Assembly (NCBI GenBank): GCA_004555725.1
Contig: SFHC01000011.1
Coordinates: 1 to 64,000 of the forward strand
Source: [Eubacterium] saphenum
GTDB taxonomy: Bacteria > Bacillota > Clostridia > Peptostreptococcales > Anaerovoracaceae
Reading direction: 5' to 3'
Length of the DNA: 64,000 bases
Under the pieces are notes generated by a model that was given only the letters and a program-made list of their open reading frames with translations, had not been told where the DNA came from and did not search any database. Position 1 is the stretch's first letter. The number at the start of each line of letters is the position of its first letter. Below, in pieces: positions 8,292-17,216 of the stretch. The position numbers were made by a program, and so were the translations under genes.

Positions 8292-9185
8292 TTGAATCAG
8301 CAGTCAATTGATTTCTATAAAGATATTCCGGCGCCGTTTGCGGTATTCCGCGTTCTGCTGAATGAAAACGGTGATCAGGTGGTCGATACGGAGTACGTCT
8401 ATGTCAACGATGCCTACTGCCGGCTTTCTCACTGTGAACCGGATGCGTTAATCGGGAAAAAATTCCTTTCTGTGTATGAGCTGAGCGGCACGGATTCCTG
8501 GTTTGCTTACTGTTATCAGGCGGCCGTGCAGAAGAAATCTTCACATGGATTTCTGTTCAGTCCAGAAGTACAGCACTGGCTGAAGTTTAATGCCGGACCG
8601 GTTGCCTCTATGCCGGACTGCTGCGCGTTTATTTTCATGAATGTCGATAGTTTCCAAAATGAACGCGATTTCATCATAAAAAACTGGGCCACAGAGGATT
8701 TTCTGATCAGCATGGCCAAGATGTTTTCAATGGAGAAGGATCATTCGATTATGATGAACCGCATGCTTGAACTGGTCAGTCAGGTGGTTCACGCGGACCG
8801 GATTTACATTATGGAAAAACTGGGCGAGACGTTCAGTAACACGTTTGAATGGTGCAGAGACGGTGTGAAACATGAAATGGACAATCTGCAGAATCTGGAT
8901 GCCTCCTGGTTCAGGCCCTGGGAGAAAATGGTACAGAAAGATTCAGCCGCCGTTATTCCAAATGTGAAGGACTGGAAGCAAGACGGAGAAACCATGTATA
9001 CACTTCTGGAGCAGCAGGATATTCGCAGCCTGCTCGCTCTTCCCATGGACTATAATGGGCAGCTGATCGGCTATCTGTGCGCGGATAATTATTGTCTGGA
9101 GGAAAGTGTTGACGCACAGAAGATCCTGGAAACAGTTTCGCTGTTTGCGGCATCGAAGATCGCAAACCACCGGCTTATGGGGTGA
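8292..9185 (+). CDS. PAS-GAF sensor remnant of a diguanylate cyclase
   Basis: 297 residues from TTG 8292, which has AGGGAGA 8 bases upstream. The frame is open to ATG 8175, but the extra residues are not protein-like and overlap the promoter. Residues ~8-120 form a PAS domain (DIPAPFAVFRVL, YVYVNDAYCRLS). Residues ~140-295 form a GAF domain (HADRIYIMEKLG, LALPMDYNGQLIGYLCADN). The protein ends at ASKIANHRLMG, exactly where relatives continue into a GGDEF domain. A piece of that domain lies in another frame directly behind. No output domain remains, so this is most likely a decayed cyclase; a residual sensory role is possible. Confidence 0.75.
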   Translation: MNQQSIDFYKDIPAPFAVFRVLLNENGDQVVDTEYVYVNDAYCRLSHCEPDALIGKKFLSVYELSGTDSWFAYCYQAAVQKKSSHGFLFSPEVQHWLKFNAGPVASMPDCCAFIFMNVDSFQNERDFIIKNWATEDFLISMAKMFSMEKDHSIMMNRMLELVSQVVHADRIYIMEKLGETFSNTFEWCRDGVKHEMDNLQNLDASWFRPWEKMVQKDSAAVIPNVKDWKQDGETMYTLLEQQDIRSLLALPMDYNGQLIGYLCADNYCLEESVDAQKILETVSLFAASKIANHRLMG

Positions 9186-9256
9186 ATGATCAGCTTGGAC
9201 ACGCAGCCGGAGATGCGGCGCTGATGCAGTTTGCGGAACAGCTTCGCATCGGATAA
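9182..9256 (+). pseudogene. GGDEF domain remnant
   Basis: Reading frame +2 relative to the PAS-GAF gene encodes VNDQLGHAAGDAALMQFAEQ followed by LRIG and a stop. This is the recognisable N-D-x-x-G-H-x-x-G-D segment of a diguanylate cyclase domain. The segment before it (normally ~50 residues) and the GGDEF loop after it are missing, so at least one deletion has occurred. Confidence 0.75.
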
Positions 9257-9377
9257 AGGAATACCTGACCGTTAACATAAAAGCATGCTCTGCGTCCCGG
9301 CGCGCCGGAAAGTTATCCGGCGGCGCTGACGGAGCACACACAGAAAACAGAAATCTGAATTACAGAGAGGAGATTCT

Positions 9378-10217
9378 ATGCTTCCAACCATCGAAGAACT
9401 ACAGGCCTGGGTAAAAGGGACTGGTGAGCAGACGCTGCAGTATCTTCTGCGCGTAGTTCTCGCCGTCCTTATCTATATCATTCTTCGCAAAATCCTGAAG
9501 AAATTCTGTTCCTGGCTGGACGGGAAATTCACTAAATTCGGCATGGATCCGTCGTTAAAAAGTTTTATCCTGTCCTTAACTAAATACGGAACGTTAACTT
9601 TTGCAGTCATCACAATCATTGTCAAATTGAAAATCGTGGAAGCCTCATCTATTGCGGCGCTGCTCGCGTCAGCTGGAGTCGGCATATCCCTGGCTCTGCA
9701 GGGCGGGCTGTCTAACTTTTCCGGCGGGATTCTGCTGCTTTTCCTGAAGCCGTTCCGCGCAGGGGATTACATCATCGTTCAGAGTGAAGGTTACGAGGGG
9801 ACGGTAAAGAAAATCGAGCTGTATTATACGACGCTCTACACGGTCGATAATAAGACCGTCATGATCCCAAACTCAAGTCTGACTAACAATGCCGTCGTGA
9901 ATGTCACTGCGCGCCCGAAGCGGAAACTGGAAGTCAAGGTAGGTGTATCTTACCGTACAGATCTGCAGCAGGCAAAGGACATTCTGAACACGCTTCTGGA
10001 ACAGGATGAACGTATTGATGAAGAAGAACGCAATGTCTATGTGGATGAGTTGAAATCCAGCTCCATTGTTCTTGCATTCCGCGCCTGGGTGAAGACAGAA
10101 GACTACTGGCAGGTAAAGTGGGACATGAACGAGCGCATCAAGATCGCTTTTGATGAGGCGGGAATCGAAATTCCATATCCGCAGGTGGATATCCACATGA
10201 AAGGCCGCCGCCATTGA
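9378..10217 (+). CDS. mscS: MscS family mechanosensitive channel
   Basis: 279 residues, the usual size for the small-conductance mechanosensitive channel. Three N-terminal membrane segments are followed by the pore-lining helix region ASAGVGISLALQGGLSNFSG (about 100-119), then FLKPFRAGDYI, which opens the cytoplasmic beta domain. It opens on membrane tension to release solutes during osmotic downshock. A good RBS (GAGAGGAGA) lies 6 bases before the ATG. It is single, between the broken cyclase gene and tcdA. Confidence 0.93.
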   Translation: MLPTIEELQAWVKGTGEQTLQYLLRVVLAVLIYIILRKILKKFCSWLDGKFTKFGMDPSLKSFILSLTKYGTLTFAVITIIVKLKIVEASSIAALLASAGVGISLALQGGLSNFSGGILLLFLKPFRAGDYIIVQSEGYEGTVKKIELYYTTLYTVDNKTVMIPNSSLTNNAVVNVTARPKRKLEVKVGVSYRTDLQQAKDILNTLLEQDERIDEEERNVYVDELKSSSIVLAFRAWVKTEDYWQVKWDMNERIKIAFDEAGIEIPYPQVDIHMKGRRH

Positions 10218-10245
10218 TTCTGCGTCTATGTCACTGCTTCTGCAA

Positions 10246-10274
10246 TTGAAGAATCCGAAAACGTGTGCTATGAT
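10246..10274 (+). promoter_or_regulatory. Promoter upstream of tcdA
   Basis: TTGAAG, 17-bp spacer, TATGAT. The implied leader before tcdA is ~130 bases long. Confidence 0.55.
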
Positions 10275-10412
10275 ACTGTAGATGCCTAGTGAAATAGTGT
10301 GTATTGTTCGAGGAGGCGGCTGTCTCCTTGCGGCATCAATATTTTGTCCGATGAGAATCGGGCCGGAGAGATCCGCGCAGTGCGGATATGACAGAAGGGA
10401 AAAACAGACTGT

Positions 10413-11207
10413 ATGCTGAATCAATATTCCAGAACAGAATTAGTAATGGGGCAGGAGGCGCTGGATAAGCTGCGTTCCTGTCGTGTAGCCGTCTTCGGAA
10501 TTGGCGGTGTCGGCGGATCGGTCGTGGAGACGCTTGCCAGAAGCGGTGTCGGGACCATTGATGTGATCGACGACGATAAAATCTGCCTGACCAATCTGAA
10601 CCGCCAGATCCTGGCAACCCGCGACACAATTGGCATGTACAAGGCCGATGCTGCAGAGGAGCGTATTCACCAGATTGATCCGGATATTAAGGTGAACAAG
10701 CATAAGGTATTCTATCTTCCGGGAGAAGCTGCGGAAAGCATTGATTTTTCTGTGTTCGACTACGTTATCGACTCGCTGGACACGATGAGCGCCAAGATCG
10801 ATATCGTTATGAAGGCTAAGGCGGCCGGTGTTCCGGTCATTTCCTGCATGGGATGCGGCAACCGCGTTGACCCGTCTAAACTGCAGGTTACAGACATCTA
10901 CAAGACGAGTATGGATCCGCTGTCAAAGATTATGCGCAAGGAGATGAAAAAGCGGCGCGTCCGCAGACTGAAGGTCGTGTTCTCTACGGAACCGCCGATC
11001 CGTCCGCTGCGCGATCAGGATAATTCCTGCCGCTACCATTGCATCTGCCCGCCGGGAACCAAGCGGAAGTGCACAGAAAGACGGGATATCCCGGGTTCTA
11101 CGGCTTTTGTACCGCCGGCAGCCGGGATCATGGCCGCGTCTGAAGCCGTCCGTGATCTGATTCAGTTCGATCCTTCCGGCAGAGTTAAGGGCGGAAAGCA
11201 GGACTAA
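10413..11207 (+). CDS. tcdA: tRNA threonylcarbamoyladenosine dehydratase
   Basis: 264 residues of the E1-like ThiF/MoeB/HesA fold. The ATP-binding GIGGVGG is at 29-35, followed by DDDKICLTNLNRQ, the strand-helix that contacts ATP and Mg. The C-terminal half has the TcdA pattern with STEPPIRP and GSTAFVPPAAG. The enzyme uses ATP to dehydrate t6A37 of tRNA to cyclic ct6A, improving decoding of ANN codons. It is followed after ~95 bp by two tiny genes that may share its transcript, ending at the terminator at 11693. Confidence 0.9.
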   Translation: MLNQYSRTELVMGQEALDKLRSCRVAVFGIGGVGGSVVETLARSGVGTIDVIDDDKICLTNLNRQILATRDTIGMYKADAAEERIHQIDPDIKVNKHKVFYLPGEAAESIDFSVFDYVIDSLDTMSAKIDIVMKAKAAGVPVISCMGCGNRVDPSKLQVTDIYKTSMDPLSKIMRKEMKKRRVRRLKVVFSTEPPIRPLRDQDNSCRYHCICPPGTKRKCTERRDIPGSTAFVPPAAGIMAASEAVRDLIQFDPSGRVKGGKQD

Positions 11208-11302
11208 ACAGCTGATATGCTGCCAGGGTAAAGGGAAAATGTCCAAGGCGGCAGACGTCTTTCATGTGAAATCATAGAATCGTATAAAGGAGAAATACGA
11301 AG

Positions 11303-11482
11303 ATGAATACAGAAAACACCAGTAAAGATAGAATCCTGACCAGCGTCGCGCTTGTCCTTGCGGGAGCGCTCGCTGGCGCACTGCTCTGCGGAAGAGGCGG
11401 GATCCATATCAACATCGGAAGCTTTAACGGTTCGGAAAATATGGATGGAACATTCGGCCGGGACGTCAAACTGGAGGATTGA
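11303..11482 (+). CDS. Small membrane protein
   Basis: 59 residues: a polar N-terminus (MNTENTSKDR), one hydrophobic Ala/Gly/Leu segment at about 11-29 ending in LLCG, then a Gly/Asn-rich, acidic tail. The start is supported by AAAGGAGA with a 7-9 base spacing. No family recognised. It lies 6 bp before the next small gene, so the two are probably co-translated. A cysteine after the hydrophobic stretch does not fit a lipobox well because it is at its end. Single-pass membrane protein is the simplest reading. Confidence 0.6.
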   Translation: MNTENTSKDRILTSVALVLAGALAGALLCGRGGIHINIGSFNGSENMDGTFGRDVKLED

Positions 11483-11488
11483 GAAATC

Positions 11489-11677
11489 ATGAATGTTACA
11501 CTTATCGATATTGAAGAAGCTGATTACGGATGTGAGGAATGTCCTCCGGACGGCCCGCATGCCATCCTTGTTCTGAAGGACTCTGACGGGAACATTTCCC
11601 GGAAAGAAGTCTCTGAACGCTGGATTTCTGAACGACGGCTGAAACCGGGAGATAACGTGACGGATACTGAAAAGTAG
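11489..11677 (+). CDS. Small conserved hypothetical protein
   Basis: 62 residues beginning MNVTLIDIEEADYGCEEC, 6 bp after the previous stop. A CxxC (CEEC) is followed by PPDGPHAILVLKDSDG and a basic segment ending in KPGDNV, which looks like a small beta barrel. No family recognised. The CxxC with flanking acidic residues could bind a metal, but there is only one such pair. It ends just before a strong terminator, closing the tcdA transcription unit. Confidence 0.6.
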   Translation: MNVTLIDIEEADYGCEECPPDGPHAILVLKDSDGNISRKEVSERWISERRLKPGDNVTDTEK

Positions 11678-11692
11678 CAAAACATGAGCGAT

Positions 11693-11742
11693 GCACCTGT
11701 GCAGAACTCCGCTGATGACGGGAGTTATGTGCAGGTGCTTTT
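11693..11742 (+). terminator. Rho-independent terminator
   Basis: GCACCTG and GCAGGTGC enclose a second pairing, AACTCC/GGGAGTT. The tail is TTTTCTATTCGTTTCTTT. It ends the tcdA unit. Confidence 0.85.
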
Positions 11743-11901
11743 CTATTCGTTTCTTTGCCTGAAAAGCATTAACACAAACGGTCGACAAATCGACATTGTG
11801 AATCATACATCAATTCTTCTATTGATAATTGCTATAGAAACACAATTCATTAAAAATATCGACAAAAATCAGACTATTTTTTAAATAATCACGATTAAAG
11901 A

Positions 11902-11930
11902 TTGTGACAATATATTGTCAATGTTATACT
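11902..11930 (+). promoter_or_regulatory. Promoter with 16-bp palindromic operator
   Basis: TTGTGA, 17 bp, TATACT. The perfect palindrome TGACAATATATTGTCA (11905-11920) starts inside the -35 and fills most of the spacer, so a dimeric repressor bound there would block RNA polymerase. It controls the symporter gene at 11994. Upstream, 11743-11901 is AT-rich and shows no gene. Confidence 0.65.
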
Positions 11931-11993
11931 GACCTCACGATTGTTATTCATTTATCAACTATTGTATGCTGAACGATAACAAAGGAGGAATGT

Positions 11994-13418
11994 ATGGCTA
12001 CGTTAAATTCAGTCGTATTGACAATTCAGCATTACTTGTCGGACTATATTTTAATCGTTATGCTGCTTGGCGGAGGCATCTGGTTTACACTTCGTCTCGG
12101 ATTTATTCAGGTAAGAGGTTTTGGACGCGGCATGCACAGCATGTTCAGCGGACTCTTCAGTAAGAAGGGCAAGGCAGACGACAGCGGAATGTCCTCATTC
12201 CAGGCGCTGGCAACTGCGATTGCCGCGCAGGTAGGAACGGGTAATATCGCCGGAGCGGCTACTGCTCTTGCGATTGGAGGACCGGGAGCAATCTTCTGGA
12301 TGTGGCTGGCTGCATTCCTGGGCATGGCGACCATTTTCGGAGAAGCCACCATGGCGCAGAAATTCAAGACGGTCGGAAAAGACGGCGCAGTGACCGGAGG
12401 ACCGGTTTACTACATCCGCGGTGCATTTACCGGTAAATTCGGAAAAGCTCTGGCCGGCATCTTTGCCGTTCTGATCACACTGGCTCTCGGATTTATGGGT
12501 AACGCGGTTCAGTCGAACTCGATCGCTGTTGCGTTCCATACGGCTTTCCATGTTCCTCAGTGGATCATCGGCCTCTTGGTTGCTGGCATCGCTCTGTTTG
12601 TATTTGTCGGAGGAATCTCCAGAATCGCCAGTGTTACAGAAAAAATTGTACCGTTCATGGCGCTGCTTTACATCATCGGTTCTCTGATTGTCATCATCTA
12701 TAACTGGAGAAATATCCCGTACGCGTTTAAATCGATCTTTGTAGGCGCGTTTGATCCGTCTGCAGTTGTAGGAGGAGCTGCAGGAGCGACGCTGCGTCTG
12801 GCGCTGACCAAGGGTGTTGCCAGAGGACTGTTCTCCAATGAAGCCGGCATGGGATCCACGCCGCATGCACACGCGGTAGCAAAAGTAGATCATCCAGTTC
12901 AGCAGGGATTTGTAGCTATTATCGGTGTATTTATCGATACGTTCATCATTCTGACAATGACGGCATTGGTAATTATCACTACCAAAGCAATCCCGTCCGG
13001 AAAAACCGGCGTTGAGCTGACACAGTACGCATATTCCACATTGTTTGGAAAAGGCGGCAATATTTTCATTGCTGTAAGCATGTTCTTCTTTGCTTTCTCA
13101 ACTGTTCTCGGCTGGTACTTCTTTGGACAGACGAATGTCAAGTACCTGTTCGGACCAAAGGCGGTCAAGCCGTACGCATGCCTGGTTGCACTCTGTGTAT
13201 TCTTAGGCTCTCTGGCTCAGGTCGATCTGGTCTGGAACATGGCAGACTGCTTCAACTCTATGATGGTAATCCCGAACATTATCGCACTGTTCGCTCTGAC
13301 GGGAACCATTAAGAAAGTGCATGATGATTACTTTAATAATTATCTGCCGAAGCATCCGGACTATAAGCTGAAAAAGAAAATGGCAAAAGAAGCTCGGAAG
13401 GAAAAAAAGGATGCCTAA
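11994..13418 (+). CDS. Alanine/glycine:cation symporter (AGCS family)
   Basis: 474 residues and about 10-11 membrane helices. The signature ALATAIAAQVGTGNIAGAAT (about 71-90) and FSNEAGMGSTPHAHA (near 280) are the sodium- and substrate-binding elements of the AGCS/DAACS (AlsT) family. It imports alanine or glycine with Na+ or H+. The C-terminus is lysine-rich and cytoplasmic. AAAGGAGG lies 6-7 bases before the ATG. It is monocistronic between a palindromic promoter and a strong terminator. A second family member, 461 residues, is at 41763. Confidence 0.93.
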   Translation: MATLNSVVLTIQHYLSDYILIVMLLGGGIWFTLRLGFIQVRGFGRGMHSMFSGLFSKKGKADDSGMSSFQALATAIAAQVGTGNIAGAATALAIGGPGAIFWMWLAAFLGMATIFGEATMAQKFKTVGKDGAVTGGPVYYIRGAFTGKFGKALAGIFAVLITLALGFMGNAVQSNSIAVAFHTAFHVPQWIIGLLVAGIALFVFVGGISRIASVTEKIVPFMALLYIIGSLIVIIYNWRNIPYAFKSIFVGAFDPSAVVGGAAGATLRLALTKGVARGLFSNEAGMGSTPHAHAVAKVDHPVQQGFVAIIGVFIDTFIILTMTALVIITTKAIPSGKTGVELTQYAYSTLFGKGGNIFIAVSMFFFAFSTVLGWYFFGQTNVKYLFGPKAVKPYACLVALCVFLGSLAQVDLVWNMADCFNSMMVIPNIIALFALTGTIKKVHDDYFNNYLPKHPDYKLKKKMAKEARKEKKDA

Positions 13419-13438
13419 ATTCAATCTCTGATTATCAC

Positions 13439-13477
13439 CCCCTGTGCGCATCATACCCGCGTACAGGGGATTTTTCT
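13439..13477 (+). terminator. Rho-independent terminator
   Basis: CCCCTGTGCGC pairs with GCGTACAGGGG (one wobble), 9-base loop, then ATTTTTCTTT. Confidence 0.88.
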
Positions 13478-13498
13478 TTGACAGACTAGAACATAATT

Positions 13499-13527
13499 TT
13501 GAAATCAACAGATTTTTCTGCTAGAAT
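13499..13527 (+). promoter_or_regulatory. Sigma-A type promoter
   Basis: TTGAAA, 17 bp, TAGAAT. It lies 66 bases before the peptidase start. AGTAC-AAAT-GTACT (13550-13563), a small inverted repeat, sits in the leader. Confidence 0.65.
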
Positions 13528-13593
13528 AACATTGAAAGATTTAGAACGGAGTACAAATGTACTTTCAATCGTGCAACGTAATGAGGTGACAAA

Positions 13594-15714
13594 ATGAACA
13601 AAGGGTTTAGTGAAGTTCCGGTATTTCGGGATGGCATGGCGCAGCCGGTCTTTCCGTTTACCGACGGAAAAACGGAAGAAGCGTATGATCCGCAGACTTC
13701 TTCAATCGTCCGGTGCTGTGTGTATGTAGAGACCGACTACGACATGGACGGAGACGGGAAACGGGATCGTATCAAGGTATTTGTACAGGTTCCAAGAAGT
13801 GCTGCAGAAGGAACGTATAAGGCGGCATCGATATTTGAGGCGCGTCCGTACAGCGCGGGCATTCAGGAGGATGCCTATGATCACATGAAACAGGTTCAGG
13901 ACAAGGTCTATCCGCATTTTGATATGAACCGCCTGTCTGATTCTCCTGCGCCGAGTGTTCCGTCATCTGAAATCAGCACACTGAAAGCGTCCTTTCAGGC
14001 GGATCCGAAAGACTGGTATTATGAAGATAAGGGGAGTGTCAGCGGAGTAAAATACTGCTTTGACAACATCGATTTATATGACTATTATCTGATCAGAGGT
14101 TTCGCGGTCGTGCAGAGCGCCGGACTCGGAACACGCGGGTCTGACGGTCTGGAATGTGTCGGAACACGTTTTGAAAAGGAAGCGTTTAAGGACGTTATCG
14201 AATGGCTTCATGGCGACCGTAATGCCTATATCAGCTTGAATTCCGATGTTGCTGTTCTTGCAGACTGGTCAAACGGGAAAACCGCCATGACCGGGCGCTC
14301 CTACGGAGGAACTATGCCATTCGCTGTTGCGACCACTGGAGTTCCCGGACTTGAAACGATCGTACCTGTAGCCGGCATCGCGGACTGGTACAGCCAGCAG
14401 AATCAGCAGGGAGCGCAGCGTTACTGGCCGAAAGAAGTCCTGAACAGTTTTCTGTCTTACTATTGCTCCAGCATGTACAGCGACCCAGAGAAAACAGAAG
14501 CCGAAAAAGAATATGCTGCCGCATACCAGTACCAGATGGGGCTGGATCAGATTCAGCACGGGTTCGATTACAGCGAAGAGTTCTGGGGCGGCGGAAACTA
14601 CACGACCGATGCGGATAAAATAAAATGTACAGCGCTCATTATCCACGGTCTGAATGATGAGAACGTATCCACCAAACAGTTTGAGATGATGTTCCGATCT
14701 TTCCGGAAAGCAGGCGAGAACGTGAAACTGGTTTTACATCAGGGATTCCATATGACTCCGACGATGGCGCTGAAAGGATACGGATTCCGCATCAACGGAA
14801 AAGCATATGATGACCTGGTGAATGAATGGTATTCCCATTATCTGTATGGTGTGGAAAACCACGCAGAAGATTGTCCGGAAGTTCTGGTTCAGGACAATCG
14901 TAACCAGGAAGTCTGGCATACAGTCAAATCCTGGGAAACAGGGACAGCATTGACCTTGGACTGCATCCAGTCCGGCACAGCAGAAATAGACACAGACTGG
15001 GAAAGAGCCGGTGTGACATCAGAAAATTACGACGAACGCATGAGTATGAGGGATTCCAATATGAACCGCAGGCTGTCCACGGATCCTCTGAAACAGGATA
15101 TTGTGATCCAGGGAACGACAGAAGTCCGGTTTTCTGCAGCCCTGCACAGCGGAGATGCAGAGGCATATTTCCATCCGGAGAACCCGAACGACGCAGATAC
15201 ACTGACGATGAAGACGGGAACGGACTGCGGACATATGGATGACGTTAAAATGACAGTCATGCTCTGCGATGTCGCAGATGAAGACTTCTGCAGCATCCAG
15301 ACGTCCGATCCGGAACGTAATGAAATTCCGATGAGCGTCATTTCTAAGGGAACGCTGATTAACGGCGGAGACTTGGAAAACTTTGATGAAATCAAGTTTG
15401 ATCCTGCAAAGAAAAAATACAAGGTAATTTCCCGTTCGTATATCGATCTCTGCAACCCGGATTCCGGATACGATCCGCGAACAGCTGCAGATTCCATTGA
15501 ACTGAAGCCGGGAGAGTATCATGATTACCATATCTATTTAAATGCACAGCGATATACGGTTACTGCAGGACATCACCTGGTCCTTGTCCTGACCACAGAA
15601 GATCCTGTGGAATGCCTGATTCACAAGCAGTATTCGATTTCAGTGAAAGAGGATTCTGTAAAAGCCATTATTCCGACGGGAAACAGGATTTCAGAAACTA
15701 TTGCGCTGCACTAG
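13594..15714 (+). CDS. pepX: Xaa-Pro dipeptidyl-peptidase (S15)
   Basis: 706 residues. Peptidase S15 fold with nucleophile Ser236 in GRSYGG, probable Asp355 in IHGLNDEN and His386 in HQGFHMTP. It is followed by a jelly-roll PepX C-terminal domain. It removes X-Pro dipeptides from peptide N-termini, supplying proline-containing dipeptides. No signal peptide, so cytoplasmic. GAGGTGAC is the RBS. Its length is a little below lactococcal PepX (~760). The related CocE/NonD hydrolases are the alternative; the long C-terminal part and its position after an amino-acid symporter favour PepX. Confidence 0.85.
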   Translation: MNKGFSEVPVFRDGMAQPVFPFTDGKTEEAYDPQTSSIVRCCVYVETDYDMDGDGKRDRIKVFVQVPRSAAEGTYKAASIFEARPYSAGIQEDAYDHMKQVQDKVYPHFDMNRLSDSPAPSVPSSEISTLKASFQADPKDWYYEDKGSVSGVKYCFDNIDLYDYYLIRGFAVVQSAGLGTRGSDGLECVGTRFEKEAFKDVIEWLHGDRNAYISLNSDVAVLADWSNGKTAMTGRSYGGTMPFAVATTGVPGLETIVPVAGIADWYSQQNQQGAQRYWPKEVLNSFLSYYCSSMYSDPEKTEAEKEYAAAYQYQMGLDQIQHGFDYSEEFWGGGNYTTDADKIKCTALIIHGLNDENVSTKQFEMMFRSFRKAGENVKLVLHQGFHMTPTMALKGYGFRINGKAYDDLVNEWYSHYLYGVENHAEDCPEVLVQDNRNQEVWHTVKSWETGTALTLDCIQSGTAEIDTDWERAGVTSENYDERMSMRDSNMNRRLSTDPLKQDIVIQGTTEVRFSAALHSGDAEAYFHPENPNDADTLTMKTGTDCGHMDDVKMTVMLCDVADEDFCSIQTSDPERNEIPMSVISKGTLINGGDLENFDEIKFDPAKKKYKVISRSYIDLCNPDSGYDPRTAADSIELKPGEYHDYHIYLNAQRYTVTAGHHLVLVLTTEDPVECLIHKQYSISVKEDSVKAIIPTGNRISETIALH

Positions 15715-15847
15715 CGGACATCATGCATGATGGAAAACCGGAGTGTCCATTTGGATTCCTGCTCACAGGCAGCCGTTCATATCCAGCCATCCTTGCCTGT
15801 TCAGGGTGAAGATGAGGTGAAAAAGCCGTGGAATCCAATGGTTTCCG

Positions 15848-15876
15848 TTGCATATTTATATCAGAATGGTTACAAT
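15848..15876 (+). promoter_or_regulatory. Promoter of the HD-membrane-AlkD operon
   Basis: TTGCAT, 17 bp, TACAAT. It gives a ~125-base leader containing the hairpin at 15917. Confidence 0.6.
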
Positions 15877-15916
15877 AAAGGTCATATACGGCATGTATTT
15901 TTTACGATTTGAGGTT

Positions 15917-15954
15917 CTGTGCCTGCTCTGTTCTGATGAATAGAGCAGGCACAG
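15917..15954 (+). promoter_or_regulatory. Perfect hairpin in the operon leader
   Basis: CTGTGCCTGCTCT pairs exactly with AGAGCAGGCACAG across 12 bases. No T run follows, so it is not a standard terminator. Inside a leader it could be a regulatory or stabilising element; alternatively it marks the end of the pepX transcript. Confidence 0.5.
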
Positions 15955-16006
15955 ATTATAGCCGCCGAACAAGGAAGGAATCGGCTGCATCAGAAAGGGG
16001 ATATTA

Positions 16007-16591
16007 ATGGCTTCTATTTCGAGAGAAGACGCACTTGCATTATTAAAGAAATACAACCAGGATCCGTTCCATATTCAGCATGGTCTGACCGTGGAGGCCG
16101 TCATGCGCTGGTATGCAAGAGAACTGGGGTTTGAAGATGAGGAAGAGTACTGGGGGATCGTCGGCCTTCTGCACGACGTTGATTTCGAAAAATATCCGGA
16201 GCAGCACTGTATCAAAGCGCCGGAAATTTTGCGCGATGCAGGTGTTTCAGAGGACATGATCCGCGCAATTATCTCCCACGGCTATGGAATAACAGTTGAG
16301 GTCAAACCAGAAAGAGAGATGGAGAAGGTTCTGTTCGCGGCAGATGAGCTGACCGGACTGATCTGGGCGGCAGCGCTTATGCGTCCGTCCAAAAGCACCA
16401 AAGATATGGAGCTGAAATCTCTGAAGAAAAAGTTCAAGAGCAAGAGCTTTGCTGCCGGATGTTCCAGAGATGTCATCAAGCAGGGCGCGGAAATGCTCGG
16501 ATGGGATCTGAATGATCTGATGGACAGAACTCTGCAGGCTATGAAAGAGAGCGAAGACCTGATCAACGCGGAAATGGGCGTTGAAGAGTAA
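16007..16591 (+). CDS. HD-domain phosphohydrolase
   Basis: 194 residues. The metal ligands of the HD superfamily are in order: H25 (FHIQHGL), H56-D57 (LLHDVDF) and H91 (IISHGYG), with an acidic residue in FAADELTG beyond. It is an HDIG-type small hydrolase acting on a phosphomonoester or nucleotide; the substrate is unknown. First gene of a three-gene operon with a membrane protein (17 bp gap) and an AlkD-like protein. RBS AAAGGGG. Confidence 0.85.
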   Translation: MASISREDALALLKKYNQDPFHIQHGLTVEAVMRWYARELGFEDEEEYWGIVGLLHDVDFEKYPEQHCIKAPEILRDAGVSEDMIRAIISHGYGITVEVKPEREMEKVLFAADELTGLIWAAALMRPSKSTKDMELKSLKKKFKSKSFAAGCSRDVIKQGAEMLGWDLNDLMDRTLQAMKESEDLINAEMGVEE

Positions 16592-16608
16592 CAGGAAGTG
16601 GTGAATTC

Positions 16609-17199
16609 ATGAACGTGTCAGTTCACAAACTGTTTGCCGGCCAGATCCTGCTGATTCTGTGCTGTGCGTTCTATCTGGCCTGGTGGAGTGTCTCATACCG
16701 GCCGGGAATATCGGTCAGCCGCGTTTCCGGTTTTCGCGGTCTGCTGCTTATGATCACCGCGCTCTGCGGCGTGACGGGAATGGTGCTGTCCGTCGCCGGA
16801 GCGAACCATCTTCCCGGAAGCAGCGCGCGTAAACTGAGCGGAACGTTCATCCTGATTTCCGGCGTGGTACTCTATTTTATCATGATGCTGATAACGACGA
16901 TTGTGTTCCACCGGATCGTCACAACCGAGCTGTTTCTGATTACCGGGTGGGGCGCGCTGGAACTCATGGCGGTCAGTGCGCTGAACGGCGCCGGAATCTT
17001 TCAGAACGGAGCATTCCTCGGCATGGCAGCGGTCATTGCCGCCGCCTGGATTCTGAGTATGGTTCTGTATGTGCTCTATTACCGCATGGAAGCGCATCGC
17101 GCGTTTTATGCCGCCATGGTGCCGCTGATTGCGGAAGCGGCCAGCATGCTGATTCTGATCATCGTTTTGTTGTTCAATATAAGAAATTCAGCGCAGTAG
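16609..17199 (+). CDS. Six-helix membrane protein, unknown
   Basis: 196 residues, nearly all hydrophobic, with about six membrane segments: 9-29, 45-65, 80-100, 105-125, 137-155 and 170-190. There are no obvious catalytic motifs and no family I recognise. Positively charged loops (SARKLSG) are consistent with an inner-membrane protein. It lies tightly between the HD and AlkD genes. The stop is 18 bp before the next start, so the three are very likely one operon. Confidence 0.7.
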   Translation: MNVSVHKLFAGQILLILCCAFYLAWWSVSYRPGISVSRVSGFRGLLLMITALCGVTGMVLSVAGANHLPGSSARKLSGTFILISGVVLYFIMMLITTIVFHRIVTTELFLITGWGALELMAVSALNGAGIFQNGAFLGMAAVIAAAWILSMVLYVLYYRMEAHRAFYAAMVPLIAEAASMLILIIVLLFNIRNSAQ

Positions 17200-17216
17200 G
17201 AATGAGAGGAGTGTCC

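Noticed and set aside
9284..9336. GC-rich imperfect palindrome before mscS
   Set aside because: The pairing is interrupted and no T run follows; I could not settle on one fold.
15727..15912. 61-codon plus-strand frame after pepX
   Set aside because: No RBS, and it covers the promoter at 15848 used by the next operon.
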